From NCBI RefSeq assembly GCF_016907955.1, contig NZ_JAFBCX010000018.1, positions 81,348-145,347 of the forward strand: a stretch of 64,000 bases of DNA, in the 5' to 3' direction. The stretch's first letter is position 1. The number at the start of each line of letters is the position of its first letter. The notes below the pieces were generated by a model, which saw only the letters and a program-made list of their open reading frames with translations, made no database searches and had not been told where the DNA came from. The stretch is from Lentzea nigeriaca. GTDB lineage: Bacteria > Actinomycetota > Actinomycetes > Mycobacteriales > Pseudonocardiaceae. Below are positions 16,627 through 24,616 of this stretch, one piece after another. A program made the translations under genes and the position numbers.

Positions 16627-17858
16627 AGCACCCGATGGAACTGGCCAGGGCGATCGCCGACGCCGTGCTGTACGAGGGCTACCTGCTCTACCCGTACCGC
16701 GCGTCCGCGACGAAGAACCAGCTGCGCTGGCAGTGGGGCGTGCTGATGCCGCCGTCGTTCACGCTCGGCGGCGAGCACCCGGACTCGACGGCCGAACTGC
16801 TCGTCGTCCCGAGCCTGTCGGCGACCCTGCACCTGCGGTTGCGGTTCCTGCAGCTGCAGGAACGCGTCGCGGAGGTCGGTGGCCGTGCCGTGCGCTCGGT
16901 GACGGCGGGCGGACGCGAGTGCACGACGTGGGACGAGGCGGTGGACCGCGAGGTCGACGTCGTGCTGCGGATGTCGGACCTGATCGGCATGGACACCTGC
17001 GTGCCGTTCACTGTGGACGGTGGTGCGGACATCGAGCCGGTCGAGGACGAGGTGCGGCTCGTGCGGCGGCGGCACGAGCTGAGCGGTGTGATGACGGTGC
17101 GCGCCGATCCCGTGCCGCCCGGCCTGCTGCGGCTGCGCGTCGAGGTGCGGAACACCTCGCCGTGGGAGGACGTCGGCGCAGGCCGGAACGCGGCGCTGCG
17201 GCATGCGCTGATCGCCGCGCACACGTTGCTCTCGCTGTCCGGGGGACAGTTCCTGTCGCTGGTGGACCCGCCGGACTGGGCGGCGCCGGCGACGGCCGGG
17301 TGCCGCAACGAGCGGACGTGGCCCGTGCTGATGGGTGGGCCGGGGCGGGCGGACACCGTGCTGTGCGCGCCGATCATCCTCTACGACCACCCGTCGGTCG
17401 CGCGGGAGGAGAGCCACGGCGACCTGCACGACGGGACGGAGATCGACGAGCTGCTGACGTCGCGCACACTGACGTTGACAGAGGAGGAGAAAACGCAGGT
17501 GCGGGTGACCGACGCCAGGGCGGCCGAACTGCTCGACCGGGTGGAGGGGGTGCCGGGCGAGTGGATCGAGGCGCCGCACGGGACGATGCGCCGCACCGAG
17601 TCAGGGGCCGACGGTTCGGTGGTCATCGCCGGAGTCCAGGTGTCCAAGGGGTCGCGGGTCCGCCTGCGTCCACGCAGGGCAGCCGACGCCCAGGACATGT
17701 TCCTCACCGGCCGCATCGCCGAGGTCCGGGCCGTGCTGTCCGATGTGGACGGTGCCTGGCGCCTCGCCGTCACCCTGGAGGACGACCTCGCCGCCGACCT
17801 CCTCGCCGACTGCGGCCTGTACCGGTACTTCGGCCCGGAGGAGGTCGAACCCCTGTGA
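16623..17858 (+). CDS. Conserved hypothetical protein of hydrogenase-accessory operon
   Basis: 411 residues, no signal or membrane segment, no recognised domain. N-terminal ELARAIADAVLYEGYLLYPY and SATKNQLRWQWGVLMPP are distinctive, followed by LLRLRVEVRNTSPWEDVGAG and HALIAAHTLLSLSGGQFLSL, and a C-terminal VSKGSRVRLRPRRAADAQD. Genes with this opening occur in actinobacterial [NiFe]-hydrogenase clusters (from memory, not checked), with unknown function. ATGA overlap upstream and GTGA overlap with a hydrogenase-protease remnant downstream support membership of one operon. Confidence 0.72.
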   Translation: MKHPMELARAIADAVLYEGYLLYPYRASATKNQLRWQWGVLMPPSFTLGGEHPDSTAELLVVPSLSATLHLRLRFLQLQERVAEVGGRAVRSVTAGGRECTTWDEAVDREVDVVLRMSDLIGMDTCVPFTVDGGADIEPVEDEVRLVRRRHELSGVMTVRADPVPPGLLRLRVEVRNTSPWEDVGAGRNAALRHALIAAHTLLSLSGGQFLSLVDPPDWAAPATAGCRNERTWPVLMGGPGRADTVLCAPIILYDHPSVAREESHGDLHDGTEIDELLTSRTLTLTEEEKTQVRVTDARAAELLDRVEGVPGEWIEAPHGTMRRTESGADGSVVIAGVQVSKGSRVRLRPRRAADAQDMFLTGRIAEVRAVLSDVDGAWRLAVTLEDDLAADLLADCGLYRYFGPEEVEPL

Positions 17859-17938
17859 CGGCACGGGGAAGGGTGGCGGGCGTCGGCAACGTCTTCCTCG
17901 CGCGCGTCCCGCTGCCGGACCGGGCCCTGATCCGACGT
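17855..17938 (+). pseudogene. Remnant of a hydrogenase maturation protease (HyaD/HupD type)
   Basis: A GTG overlapping the previous stop opens VTARGRVAGVGNVFLARVPL and then PDRALIRRG. The G-V-G-N-x-F-L strand is the N-terminal hallmark of [NiFe]-hydrogenase maturation endopeptidases, but the next element, the metal-binding D-D-G-F-G stretch, is missing, as if deleted in frame, and the frame then runs antisense through the nitroreductase gene. Only about 28 codons survive, so the protein cannot be active. It indicates that a hydrogenase maturation locus was truncated here. Confidence 0.6.
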
Positions 17939-17940
17939 GG

Positions 17941-18936
17941 TCAGCTCGTCGAGTTCGTGGGCTCCATCAGCAGTTCGGTGACCGGTCGCCGCGGCGTGGC
18001 GGGGACCGGTGTGCTGTATCCGACGCGCAGCACGGTCTGCGGCACCAGCATGCCGCCCAGCGCACGGCGCAGCTCCTCGCGAACGGCGCGGACCTCGACT
18101 GGCTGCGACATGAACGACGCGGACAGGCCGATCGAGGTGGCGGTCAGCAGCACCCGCTGCATCGCCTGGCCGGCCTGCAGCTCACCGAGCTGCCCGTCGT
18201 AGAACGAGCACACGACCACGACCAGCGGGTTGGACTCGTAGTCCTTGCCGTCGGGGCGCGCACCGGCCTGGAAGTCGCGGAACATCCACTCGTCCTGGGC
18301 CTCCGGCCGGAACCCGGCGGAGGAGGGCGGCACGCCGTCGGTCGCGTCCGGCCGGTGACCGGTGAACGATCGCAGCTCGGCCAGCACGCCGGGATCCTGT
18401 TGCTGGATCCCGTGAGCGCGCCGCACGAACTCCTTCATCCTCGCGACCTCCTGGCGCGTGTCGACGACGTGCAGCCAGGAGCGTTCCAGCTCGGCGGCGC
18501 GGACCAGCGCGTGCCGGTGCCGTCCGTCCACACCGGACTCGAAGAACGGGCGGCGGTTGGTGCGGCGGGCGGGCACGGCCTTGAGCAGGTCGCGCATCTC
18601 ATCGTCCGCTCGCACCGTGCCGCCGCGGCGGACCGTGGCGAGCGCGCCCTGTGCGTCCTTGCCGGGCAGGAGCGTGACCAGCGGCCGGACCCCGAACCCG
18701 TGCAGCGCCACGCGGAGGTTGAACAACGCGGCACCGCAGGACAGTCGCAGCTCCCGTTCCTCTGGGTCGGTGGCGGGCAGCATGCGGTCGTGGTCCGGGT
18801 GCAGCTCGATGCGATCCTCCAGCACCCGGAACCGCCACGGCTGGGTGTTGTGGACGGACGGCGCGAGCGACGCGGCGTGGAGGGTGGCCTCCACCTGCTC
18901 CGCCGGCAGCCCCAGCGCTTCGGTCACTTCGGGCAT
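17941..18936 (-). CDS. Acg/Rv3131-type nitroreductase-family protein
   Basis: 331 residues. Motifs of the Acg family: ASLAPSVHNTQPWRF near the N-terminus, LSCGAALFNLRVALHGFG, RRTNRRPFF, GLSASFMSQPVEV and the C-terminal VLRVGYSTPVPATPRRPV. Mycobacterial Acg and Rv3131 are DosR-regulated flavin-fold proteins; Acg binds FMN without classical nitroreductase activity and may sequester flavin. ATG at 18936 is preferred, eight bases after GGGG; GTG at 18945 is an alternative. Two half-box sites (19009-19022 and 19032-19045) lie between this gene and the divergent sensor kinase. Confidence 0.88.
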   Translation of the reverse strand: MPEVTEALGLPAEQVEATLHAASLAPSVHNTQPWRFRVLEDRIELHPDHDRMLPATDPEERELRLSCGAALFNLRVALHGFGVRPLVTLLPGKDAQGALATVRRGGTVRADDEMRDLLKAVPARRTNRRPFFESGVDGRHRHALVRAAELERSWLHVVDTRQEVARMKEFVRRAHGIQQQDPGVLAELRSFTGHRPDATDGVPPSSAGFRPEAQDEWMFRDFQAGARPDGKDYESNPLVVVVCSFYDGQLGELQAGQAMQRVLLTATSIGLSASFMSQPVEVRAVREELRRALGGMLVPQTVLRVGYSTPVPATPRRPVTELLMEPTNSTS

Positions 18937-19008
18937 CCCTGTCACCCCGTTGTCGTCGTGCGTTTGTGTTGTTCCCGCCACTTTCACCCGTTCGCGCGGC
19001 AGCCCCCA

Positions 19009-19045
19009 GCGCCGAAGGTCCCGACCTGGCAGGGACTGCTTGGCG
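19009..19045. promoter_or_regulatory. Pair of DevR-type half-boxes, 23 bp apart
   Basis: GCGCCGAAGGTCCC (19009-19022) and GGGACTGCTTGGCG (19032-19045) each keep one good arm of GGGACTWWAGTCCC, and their centres are 23 bp apart. They lie in the divergent promoter region of the Acg-type gene and the DevS-like kinase. Confidence 0.45.
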
Positions 19046-19074
19046 ACGCAATCACCGCGTGCGAGGCTTGATCC

Positions 19075-20754
19075 ATGACGGGTTCAGCTGAGAGCCGGTC
19101 GCGCAGTCTGCTGGGCGGGTTAAGACTGGACGACCTGCTCGACGAGATGCGCGAACGACTTGCCGAGATCGGGTCGACGCGGGACAAGATGCAGGGCCTG
19201 CTCGACGCCGTGCTCGCGGTCGGTGCCGGCCTGGAGCTGGACTCCACCCTCCAGCGCATCGTCCAGGCCGCTGTGGAGCTCGTCGGGGCCCGCTACGGGG
19301 CGTTGGGTGTTCTCGGCCAGCGCGACAACCTCTCGCAGTTCGTCTACGTCGGCATCGACACGGAGACGCGGGCGAAGATGGGCCACCTGCCCGAGGGCAA
19401 GGGTCTGCTCGGACTGCTGATCAAGGAGCCGAGGGCGATCCGCCTGCACGACCTCGCCGAGCACTCCGCGTCCGTGGGCTTCCCGCCCAACCACCCGCCG
19501 ATGCACAGCTTCCTCGGCGTGCCGGTGCGCGTGCGCGACGAGGTGTTCGGCAACCTGTACATGACCGAGAAGAAGGGCGACGTCGACTTCACGCCCGACG
19601 ACGAGGTGGTGCTGGAGGCGCTCGCCGCCGCCGCGGGTGTGGCCATCGAGAACGCCCGCCTGTTCGAACGGTCCCGGCTGCGCGAACGCTGGCTCGAGGC
19701 GACCGCCGAGATCAACTCGCAGCTGCTGGGCGGCGCCTCGGCCGACGACGCGCTCCAGCTCATCGCCCAGCGCTCCGTCGAACTGGCCGGCGCGTCGAGC
19801 TCGGTGGTGCTGCTCGCCGACAGTGCGGATCGCCGGCTGCGCCCGGTGGCGCGCGCGGGCGTCCCCCTGGTCGAGGACACACTCGACCCGAAGGGCAGCG
19901 TGCTCGGCGAGGTGCTCGACTCCGGCGCGCCGGTCCTGGTCGAGGACGTGGACGCCCTGTTCGGCGTCGACGGGCCCGAGCTCGGTGCCTGCGTGGTCGT
20001 GCCGATGCGCGCGGGCACGACCGTGAGCGGCCTGCTGGTGACGGTGCGGGAGAAGGGCGCCGCGCACTTCGGGCCGGACCTCATGCCGTTGCTCGCCTCG
20101 CTGGCCGACCAGGCGGTCGTGGCGCTGGAGTTCGCCGAGAACCAGAACGCACGACGCATGGTGGACGTGCTGGAGGACCGCGACCGCATCGCCCGCGACC
20201 TGCACGACCACGTCATCCAGCGGCTGTTCGCCACCGGCATGAGCCTGCAGGGCGCGCTGACCTGGGTGAGCCACCCCGAGGCCAAGCGGCGCCTGCAGAA
20301 GGCCGTCAACAGCCTCGACGAGACGGTGCTGGAGATCCGCACGTCGATCTTCGACCTGCAGGCCGCCGACGACGACACCGGTCTGCGCCGCAGGCTGCTC
20401 GACATCGTCGCCGGGCTCACCGACGACGCGCCGGTCTCGCCCGCGGTCAGGATGAGCGGCACGATCGACAACCTGGTGCCCGACCACATCGGCGAGCAGG
20501 CCGAGGCCGTCGTCAGGGAGCTCGTGAGCAACGCGCTGCGGCACGCCCGCGCCACCGAGATGACGCTCACCGTGGAGGCGGGCGACGCGCTGATCATCAG
20601 CATGGTGGACAACGGCGTCGGCATGCCGCCGCAGGTCGCGCGCAGCGGCCTGCGCAACCTCGAGCAGCGGGCGGCCGGGTACGGCGGCACCTGCACCGTC
20701 GCCGGTGAACCCGGCGGCGGCACGCGGGTGACCTGGCAGGTGCCTCTGGACTAG
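19075..20754 (+). CDS. devS: DevS/DosT-like haem sensor histidine kinase
   Basis: 559 residues: GAF-A (about 45-195), GAF-B (205-355), HisKA_3 dimerisation and a HATPase domain. Phosphoacceptor His377 lies in RIARDLHDHVIQRLF; the ATP lid has DNGVGMPP and GGGTRVTW. In mycobacterial DevS, GAF-A binds haem through His149 with distal Tyr171, 22 residues apart. Here His140 (NHPPM) and Tyr162 (NLYMTEK) keep exactly that spacing and context, so haem-based O2/NO/redox sensing is expected. Unlike mycobacteria, where devR and devS are in one operon, the regulator gene here is convergent, 326 bases away, and has its own DevR-type box. Confidence 0.92.
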   Translation: MTGSAESRSRSLLGGLRLDDLLDEMRERLAEIGSTRDKMQGLLDAVLAVGAGLELDSTLQRIVQAAVELVGARYGALGVLGQRDNLSQFVYVGIDTETRAKMGHLPEGKGLLGLLIKEPRAIRLHDLAEHSASVGFPPNHPPMHSFLGVPVRVRDEVFGNLYMTEKKGDVDFTPDDEVVLEALAAAAGVAIENARLFERSRLRERWLEATAEINSQLLGGASADDALQLIAQRSVELAGASSSVVLLADSADRRLRPVARAGVPLVEDTLDPKGSVLGEVLDSGAPVLVEDVDALFGVDGPELGACVVVPMRAGTTVSGLLVTVREKGAAHFGPDLMPLLASLADQAVVALEFAENQNARRMVDVLEDRDRIARDLHDHVIQRLFATGMSLQGALTWVSHPEAKRRLQKAVNSLDETVLEIRTSIFDLQAADDDTGLRRRLLDIVAGLTDDAPVSPAVRMSGTIDNLVPDHIGEQAEAVVRELVSNALRHARATEMTLTVEAGDALIISMVDNGVGMPPQVARSGLRNLEQRAAGYGGTCTVAGEPGGGTRVTWQVPLD

Positions 20755-20762
20755 CAAGCTAG

Positions 20763-20942
20763 GTGTCCTGCGCCGGAAATCCGGCAACGAAGTCGTTCCT
20801 CACTGCCCGGCGTGTCCAGCCACGACACGCCGGTGCTGAAGAGTACGCGGGGAGCTTTCGTACTCTCGGAGCGGACGAAAGGCCCCCGCGTGCCGAAAGA
20901 AGCAAGACTGGACTTCTGCTGCGGATTTCCGGCGCGGGACAC
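20763..20942. repeat. 180-bp imperfect palindromic element
   Basis: The ends are inverted copies: 20763-20783 and 20922-20942 match at 20 of 21 positions. Inner arms 20846-20861 and 20875-20890 match at 14 of 16, and a local hairpin CCGGCGTGTC/GACACGCCGG sits in the left half. Because of the symmetry both strands can be read as similar peptides starting MSCAGNPATKS or MSRAGNPQQKS, but codon bias does not favour either. It resembles a dispersed, non-coding palindromic repeat (MITE- or REP-like) rather than a gene. Confidence 0.65.
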
Positions 20943-21005
20943 TGGTGGTACGACTCGGAACGTTGGCGAGGTAGTTCACGCTCAGCAGGGCACCCCGCGC
21001 GGCAT

Positions 21006-21047
21006 CGCCCCCACGCCCCGTACAACCAGTACGAAGGTGTGGGGGCG
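21006..21047. terminator. Long GC hairpin between devS and devR (probable bidirectional terminator)
   Basis: CGCCCCCACGCC (21006-21017) pairs with GGTGTGGGGGCG (21036-21047) at 11 of 12 positions, and CGTAC-AACCA-GTACG closes the tip. There is no T-tract. It lies between convergent genes, so termination for both is plausible. No gene was found in 20755-21080. Confidence 0.5.
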
Positions 21048-21080
21048 GCAAATCCCCCGGCGACATTCCGCGCCACACCA

Positions 21081-21746
21081 CTAACCGTCCTCGCGCGGCG
21101 CGGGCTTGTTGCCCAGCTTCGACGCGAGCACGGCGGCCTGCGTGCGGCGTTCCAGGCCGAGCTTGGCGAGCAGGTGCGACACGTAGTTCTTCACCGTCTT
21201 CTCGGCGAGGAACATCTCGTCCGCGATCTGCTTGTTCGTGAGGCCTTCGCCGATCAGGTCGAGCACGGTGCGTTCCTGCTCGGTGAGCATGCGCACCGGG
21301 TCGCCCTGCTCGCGTTCGCGCCGGATCCGGTTGAGCAGCGCGGCCGTCGAACGGGCGTCCAGCAGCGAACCACCCGCGGCGACGGTCTTCACGGCGTTGG
21401 TGAGGTCGCTGCCGACGATCCGCTTCAGCACGAAGCCGGAGGCGCCCGCCATGATGGCGTCGAACAACGCCTCGTCGTCGGTGAACGACGTCAGCATCAG
21501 GCACTTGAGGTCGGGCAGCCGCGACATCAGCTCGCGGCACAGCTCGATGCCGTTGCCGTCGGGCAGCCGCACGTCGAGCACGGCGACGTCCGGTGCCACG
21601 GCGGGCACCCTGGTCAGCGCCTCGGTGACCGAGGACGCCTCACCGACCACCTCCAGGTCGTCCTGGGCGCTGAGGAGTTCTCTGATCCCGACGCGGACCA
21701 CCTCGTGGTCGTCCACCAGGAAGACTCGCGCGGCCACGGCTACCAC
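21081..21746 (-). CDS. devR: DevR/DosR-type response regulator
   Basis: 221 residues. Receiver domain with ARVFLVDDHEVVR, phospho-acceptor Asp58 in VAVLDVRLPDGNGIELC, and a NarL/LuxR HTH: LTEQERTVLDLIGEGLTNKQ then IADEMFLAEKTVKNYVSHLL and AKLGLERRTQAAV. The similarity to mycobacterial DevR runs the whole length and is nearly complete in the recognition helix (KTVKNYVS), so the same DNA palindrome should be bound, in agreement with the GGGAC/GTCCC boxes found here. The master regulator of the hypoxia/dormancy island. A box 55 bases upstream suggests autoregulation. Confidence 0.93.
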   Translation of the reverse strand: MVAVAARVFLVDDHEVVRVGIRELLSAQDDLEVVGEASSVTEALTRVPAVAPDVAVLDVRLPDGNGIELCRELMSRLPDLKCLMLTSFTDDEALFDAIMAGASGFVLKRIVGSDLTNAVKTVAAGGSLLDARSTAALLNRIRREREQGDPVRMLTEQERTVLDLIGEGLTNKQIADEMFLAEKTVKNYVSHLLAKLGLERRTQAAVLASKLGNKPAPREDG

Positions 21747-21800
21747 CTCTCGTTCGCCGACATCGAGTTGAACGATCCCTCACCCGGATGGTCGCACACA

Positions 21801-21814
21801 GGGACCAAAGACTC
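21801..21814 (-). promoter_or_regulatory. DevR-type box (GGGACCAAAGACTC) before devR
   Basis: Eleven of 14 positions match GGGACTWWAGTCCC; the first arm is perfect and the second degenerate. Lies 54 bases upstream of the devR start and immediately after the SHOCT gene's stop. Confidence 0.55.
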
Positions 21815-21817
21815 TGA

Positions 21818-22036
21818 TCATCTGGATCGCAAGGTCTTTCGCACGCGGTCGAACTCGTCGGCGTCGATCTCGCCCTTGGCCAGCCGTTCCTCGAGAATGC
21901 GCGTCGCGGTGCCGTCGTGCCTGCGCAGCAGCAGCACGACGAGCGCGATCAGGCCGCCCCAGAACACGATCATGCTCAGGGTCGTCACGACGAGGCCGCC
22001 CCAGCCCATTCCTCCGCCGTAGTACGGGTACATCAC
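21818..22036 (-). CDS. SHOCT-domain membrane protein
   Basis: 72 residues: a Tyr/Gly/Met-rich N-terminus (MMYPYYGGGMGWGG), one membrane helix (MIVFWGGLIALVVLLLRR), and a C-terminal SHOCT motif (ILEERLAKGEIDADEFDRVR). SHOCT peptides often mediate oligomerisation or anchoring of partners. It follows the DUF1876 gene by 10 bases and is probably co-transcribed with it. Confidence 0.85.
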   Translation of the reverse strand: MMYPYYGGGMGWGGLVVTTLSMIVFWGGLIALVVLLLRRHDGTATRILEERLAKGEIDADEFDRVRKTLRSR

Positions 22037-22046
22037 GGTGTTCTCC

Positions 22047-22316
22047 TCACTCGGTCAGCTGGGCGGGAGCCTGGGTGACGCCCTCGATGTCGGTGGCGGC
22101 GGCGTCCAGCAGCAGATGCGCGAGGTCGGACAGCGCACGGGACGCGGCGAGCTCGTCACCGATCTCCGGGACGTCACGGTCGGCGGGGTTGAGCCGGGCC
22201 TGGCCGACACCGACCAGGTTGGTCCTGTCATCGGTGTGCAGCCGTGCCTCCGCCCTCGTGCGCGCCTGGTGCTCGTCGATGCGGATCTCGACCGTCCACC
22301 TCTTGGCGATGCTCAT
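22047..22316 (-). CDS. DUF1876 (Rv1738-like) stress protein
   Basis: 89 residues, matching the Rv1738/Rv2632c family along its whole length: KRWTVEIRIDEHQARTRAEA, LVGVGQARLNPADRDVPEIG, DELAASRALSDLAHLLLD. Rv1738 is among the most strongly DosR-induced genes in M. tuberculosis, and its fold resembles ribosome hibernation factors, so translation silencing in dormancy is the favoured idea (not proven). ATG start with SD GAGGAG. A DevR-like site at 22372-22385 serves both this gene and the divergent nitroreductase. Confidence 0.92.
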   Translation of the reverse strand: MSIAKRWTVEIRIDEHQARTRAEARLHTDDRTNLVGVGQARLNPADRDVPEIGDELAASRALSDLAHLLLDAAATDIEGVTQAPAQLTE

Positions 22317-22371
22317 GAGATCTCCTCGTCCGGGGAGTTCCAGGTTCGGCCGCTGTACGGGCATGCGCGCA

Positions 22372-22385
22372 GAGTCCAAGGGCCC
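22372..22385. promoter_or_regulatory. Candidate DevR-type box in a divergent promoter
   Basis: Read on the minus strand as GGGCCCTTGGACTC, it matches about 9 of 14 positions of GGGACTWWAGTCCC. It is almost midway between the DUF1876 gene (start 22316) and the nitroreductase-like gene (start 22444), about 58 bases from each. Weaker than the best boxes, but correctly placed. Confidence 0.4.
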
Positions 22386-22443
22386 GGACCGGGTGAGACC
22401 GTCCGCCCTGTCGGACGCACCCCGCCGGCCGGATCGTCGAGGC

Positions 22444-23136
22444 ATGCGCTGGAGTACCGCCGAAGCGGCGGAAATCGTGGAAGCAGCCAGGACCGCGCCC
22501 GTCTACAGCGGGAGCAAGCCGTGGGTGCTGGAGCTGCACGGGCGGTCCGTCTACGTGTACGAGGTCGCGCAGAAGTCGATGCACGACCCGCTGGGGATGG
22601 ACCGCCTGCTCACGTGCGGCGCGGCGCTCGAGCACGTCGTGCTGGCCGTGCGGTCCTGCGGGTGGCACGCGAAGGTCGTCTTCCCGCACGACTACGCCAA
22701 CCCGGATCTGATCGCGGTCGTCAAGGCGGACGGCAAGCAGCCGCCCACACCGCAGGAGCTGAGCCACCACCGCGCCATGCTGCTGCACGACGGCACGGGC
22801 GACGGCGAGGCCCGCGAGCTCGTGTACGCCAACCACTGGGCCGGCACGGAACTGCACCCCGTCGCCGAGGACACGCTCGTCGTCGTGACGGTGGGCGACG
22901 GACGGCCCGACCACATCCGCGGTGGCGCCGCGCTGGAAGCCGCCGTGCTCGCCGCGCGGGCCGCGGGCATGCGCGTGCGGCCGGTCGTGCACCTCATGCA
23001 CCGCCAGCAGTGGCGCGCCGGACTGATCGAACGGCACGGCCTCGCGGGCTACCCGCAGGCCGTGCTGGTCGTGGGTGCCAAGGACCCGGACGGCGCGGGA
23101 CCAACGACCGCGTCCACGGGCGCGACGCGCTCCTAG
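22444..23136 (+). CDS. Short Acg-type nitroreductase-like protein
   Basis: 230 residues, against about 330 for full-length relatives. The family opening is present (EIVEAARTAPVYSGSKPWVL, corresponding to APSVHN-QPW) with RLLTCGAALEHVVLAVRSCG, and a C-terminal LIERHGLAGYPQAVLVVG. The central Arg-rich R-R-T-x-R segment is reduced to LSHHRAMLL, so the flavin pocket is remodelled. First gene of a likely operon with the CBS protein (28-base gap) and a two-domain USP. The ATG gives a start flush with the family's first helix. Confidence 0.78.
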   Translation: MRWSTAEAAEIVEAARTAPVYSGSKPWVLELHGRSVYVYEVAQKSMHDPLGMDRLLTCGAALEHVVLAVRSCGWHAKVVFPHDYANPDLIAVVKADGKQPPTPQELSHHRAMLLHDGTGDGEARELVYANHWAGTELHPVAEDTLVVVTVGDGRPDHIRGGAALEAAVLAARAAGMRVRPVVHLMHRQQWRAGLIERHGLAGYPQAVLVVGAKDPDGAGPTTASTGATRS

Positions 23137-23164
23137 CGTCGCAAGCGACGAAGGGAGGAGCGCC

Positions 23165-23734
23165 ATGCGCGCTCGCGACATCATGACGAGTCCGGCCATC
23201 ACGGTGACACCGGAGGTACCCGTGCGCGGCGCGGCGGCTCTGCTCGTGTCGCACGGCTTCACCGCGCTGCCGGTGGTGGACGGCGACAAGAGGCTGATCG
23301 GCATCGTGACCGAGGCCGACCTGCTGCGCAACGGCTACGTCGACGAGACCCGCGGCAGCACCGTGGGCGACGTGATGACCACACCGGCGTTCGCGATGGA
23401 CGGCGGCGCCCAGGCGGAGGTGCTCGCCCGCGTGATGCTGGACGACCGCGTCCGCTGCGTGCCGATCGTGGACGGCTCGAAGGTCCTCGGCGTGGTGACC
23501 CGCCGCGATCTCGTGCGCGCGCTGGCCCGCACGGACACGACCGTGTCGGCGGAAGTCCAGCACGTGCTGGACATCTACGGCGGCGGTCGCAAGTGGACGG
23601 TCGCGGTCCAGGACGGTGAGGCCACCATAGCGGCGGAGAACCCGGACGCGGAGACCGAAAGGGTGCTGACCGCGCTCGCGGGTTCCGTGCACGGTGTCGT
23701 GCGCGTCCGCGTTCTGACAGGAGGAAAGCGATGA
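23165..23734 (+). CDS. CBS-pair protein with C-terminal BON-like domain
   Basis: 189 residues. Two CBS motifs: ARDIMTSPAITVTPEVPV with ALPVVDGDKRLIGIVTEADL, and VGDVMTTPAFAMD with CVPIVDGSKVLGVVTRRDL. The last 55 residues (GGGRKWTVAVQDGEATIAA) resemble a BON-like alpha-beta tail, shared with the gene at 35065. CBS pairs bind adenosine nucleotides and report energy state; mycobacterial Hrp1 is a DosR-regulated relative. SD GGGAGGAG precedes the ATG. Stop overlaps the USP start (ATGA). Confidence 0.88.
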   Translation: MRARDIMTSPAITVTPEVPVRGAAALLVSHGFTALPVVDGDKRLIGIVTEADLLRNGYVDETRGSTVGDVMTTPAFAMDGGAQAEVLARVMLDDRVRCVPIVDGSKVLGVVTRRDLVRALARTDTTVSAEVQHVLDIYGGGRKWTVAVQDGEATIAAENPDAETERVLTALAGSVHGVVRVRVLTGGKR

Positions 23735-24609
23735 AGGGACCGTCCGCCCCGGTGGTCGTCGGTGTCGACGGCTCGTCGTCCGCGCTCGCCGCGGTGCGCT
23801 GGGCCGCCGACGACTGCGCCCGCCACCACGCCCCGCTCCGGCTGGTGCACGGATATTCCTTGCCCACCAGGGGATATCCGGAGATCGTGCTGACCGGTAG
23901 TGAAGTCAGGCGCGCGATCGAGGAACAGGCCAACGACTGGCTGACCGAGGCCGTCGCCGCCGCCCGTGCTGTGGCTCCGGACATCGAGGTGACCACGGAG
24001 GTCGTCGCCGACGCCGTGAACCACCTGCTGATCGAGGAGTCGCGCGACGCCAGGCTCATGGTCCTGGGCTCGCAGGGCCTGGGCAACGTGACGGGCCTGC
24101 TGGTCGGCTCCACCGCACTCGCCCTGGCCTCGCACGGGAAGTGCCCGCTCGTGGTCGTGCGCGGAACCGAGGTGCCGGGCGGCCCTGTCGTGGTCGGCGT
24201 GGACGGCTCCCCGACGAGCGAGGCCGCGCTCGCGTTCGCCTTCGAGGCGGCGTCGATGCGCGAATGCCCGTTGACGGTCGTCCTGTGCTGGCAGGACTTC
24301 ATGGTGGAGAGCAGCTACTCGGCGACCCGGCTCACCGCCGACTGGGGTCAGGTGGAGTCCGAGGAACAACGACTCCTGGCGCAACGGCTCGCCGGGTGGC
24401 AGGAGAAGTACCCGGACGTCCCGGTACACCGCGTGGTGCTGCGGGACCGTCCGGTGCGGGCCCTCATGAGGTATGGCGCCGAAGCACGGCTCGTGGTTGT
24501 GGGCAGCCACGGGCACGGCGGGTTCGCCGGCATGTTGCTCGGGTCGACGAGTCAGGCCCTCGTCTACAACGCCCCGTGCCCGCTGGCGATCGTGCGCCCG
24601 GCCGAGTGA
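23731..24609 (+). CDS. Universal stress protein, tandem two-domain
   Basis: 292 residues with two USP domains: VVVGVDGSSSALAAVRWAAD starts the first and VVVGVDGSPTSEAALAFAFE the second. Each ends with an ATP-binding motif, VLGSQGLGNVTGLLVGSTAL and VVGSHGHGGFAGMLLGSTSQ. The layout is that of Rv2005c/Rv2623-type proteins, DosR-regulated ATP binders that slow growth in mycobacteria. Coupled to the CBS protein by an ATGA overlap. A 12-bp hairpin follows the stop. Confidence 0.93.
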   Translation: MKGPSAPVVVGVDGSSSALAAVRWAADDCARHHAPLRLVHGYSLPTRGYPEIVLTGSEVRRAIEEQANDWLTEAVAAARAVAPDIEVTTEVVADAVNHLLIEESRDARLMVLGSQGLGNVTGLLVGSTALALASHGKCPLVVVRGTEVPGGPVVVGVDGSPTSEAALAFAFEAASMRECPLTVVLCWQDFMVESSYSATRLTADWGQVESEEQRLLAQRLAGWQEKYPDVPVHRVVLRDRPVRALMRYGAEARLVVVGSHGHGGFAGMLLGSTSQALVYNAPCPLAIVRPAE

Positions 24610-24616
24610 GTGGGAT

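Noticed and set aside
19075..20754. DevS-like kinase as a haem-less NarX-type sensor
   Set aside because: His140 and Tyr162 in GAF-A have the exact context and spacing of the mycobacterial DevS haem pocket, so a haem sensor is the better reading.
20751..21540. Short frames on both strands in the devS-devR spacer
   Set aside because: They mirror each other because of the palindromic element and lack start signals; treated as a repeat, not genes.
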